A stretch of 64,000 nt of DNA, from NCBI RefSeq assembly GCF_003664255.1, contig NZ_RCCV01000001.1:3844001-3908000 (forward strand), read 5' to 3'. This document shows, in pieces, positions 63,720-64,000 of the stretch. The notes beneath the pieces were generated by a model. That model was not told the origin of the DNA. It worked only from the letters and a program-made list of their open reading frames with translations, and did no database searches. The stretch is from Micromonospora sp. M71_S20. GTDB taxonomy: Bacteria; Actinomycetota; Actinomycetes; Mycobacteriales; Micromonosporaceae. Numbering within the stretch: position 1 is the stretch's first letter; each line of letters starts with the position of its first letter. The position numbers were made by a program, and so were the translations under genes.

Positions 63720-64000
63720 GTGACCCGCGCCGACCTGCGTACCGGCAGCCACGACCTGCCGGTCAGCCCCGCGCTCGAGGAGTTCATGTCGTCCGGCTGG
63801 GCGGACACCGAGCAGTACGACCTGCCGGTCGACGAGGTCGCCGGCTGGGCCGCGACCCGGCGTGCGCGCCTGCACGACCTGTTCGCCGGCCAGCGCCTGG
63901 TGGTCCCGGCCGGGGGCTACAAGCAGCGCTCCAACGACCAGAACTTCCGCTTCCGACCCCACTCGGCCTACACCTGGCTGACCGGCGATCAGTCCTCCGA
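63720..64000 (+). CDS. Aminopeptidase P-like protein, N-terminal part (runs off the window)
   Basis: Only 93 codons are visible. The beginning (GWADTEQYDLPVDEVAGWAA, RLVVPAGGYKQRSNDQNFRF, HSAYTWLTGDQ) matches the AMP_N domain of Xaa-Pro aminopeptidases. The GTG has an AAGGAG site and lies 36 bp after the dehydrogenase, so it is probably the fourth gene of the operon. An enzyme that frees residues before proline or hydroxyproline would supply the pathway with substrate from peptides. Confidence 0.82.
   Translation, partial: MTRADLRTGSHDLPVSPALEEFMSSGWADTEQYDLPVDEVAGWAATRRARLHDLFAGQRLVVPAGGYKQRSNDQNFRFRPHSAYTWLTGDQSS

Noticed and set aside
1..64000. CRISPR arrays, tRNA or rRNA genes
   Set aside because: No regularly spaced repeats and no cloverleaf or rRNA-like segments were noticed on either strand.

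Overview
The window is GC-rich actinobacterial chromosome. It most resembles a Micromonospora-type (Micromonosporaceae) genome: many GTG starts, a DUF5753 regulator coupled to a DUF397 gene, a short DivIVA-domain protein, ESX-type and polymorphic-toxin loci with a CpnT-like N-terminus, IS5-family elements and a single-chain acetyl-CoA carboxylase. The genus is inferred from gene content and is not proven. No tRNA, rRNA or CRISPR array was seen.

Positions 1-32,450 form a defence island with heavy remodelling. It opens with the end of an SNF2-type helicase and a large Eco57I-like adenine methyltransferase, a DISARM-like pair whose methyltransferase carries a one-base frameshift. An IS5-family element sits exactly at that gene's stop codon. 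Next come a GntR/DUF5753/DUF397 regulatory set, a divergent cluster built around a GmrSD-like (DUF262/DUF1524) protein fused to an alkyltransferase-like domain, an SF2 helicase, and the beheaded start of a RelE-UvrD helicase whose intact relative lies 5 kb further on. Between those two copies are a DivIVA protein, a coiled-coil membrane-protein pair, a PadR/membrane pair and another IS5 element. After the intact RelE-UvrD gene come an RHH-RAMA-Mrr_N protein divergent from an OGG-fold glycosylase, a DUF429 protein and a second copy of the first IS in inverse orientation. The island ends with a four-gene phospholipase-D/SNF2-helicase locus broken by a frameshift and an amber codon.

Positions 32,580-42,100 hold secretion and conflict genes. 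A wrecked WXG100/YbaB locus lies beside a membrane protein, a SUMF1-type protein, a fused YrhB-deaminase-SUKH-3 protein, and an intact 1,336-residue polymorphic toxin. The toxin has a papain-fold glutamine-deamidase domain followed by a second, RelA/SpoT-like domain and a probable overlapping immunity gene. A broken G5/excalibur gene closes the segment.

Positions 42,250-64,000 are ordinary metabolism with undamaged reading frames: a Ugp-like sugar-phosphate ABC importer (two permeases and a lipoprotein) ending in a strong terminator; a beta-propeller lipoprotein; an acyl-CoA/acetyl-CoA carboxylase of 1,820 residues; an IS5 element carrying a passenger gene; a Bcr/CflA drug exporter; an SRPBCC protein; a flavin amine oxidase; and a GntR-controlled hydroxyproline-type catabolic operon (DapA-family lyase, proline-racemase-family epimerase, aldehyde dehydrogenase, then an aminopeptidase P that runs off the end).

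The contrast between many broken genes in the first 34 kb and none among the long genes of the second half argues that the damage is biological decay rather than general sequencing error, although several lesions lie in G or C runs and should be checked on reads.
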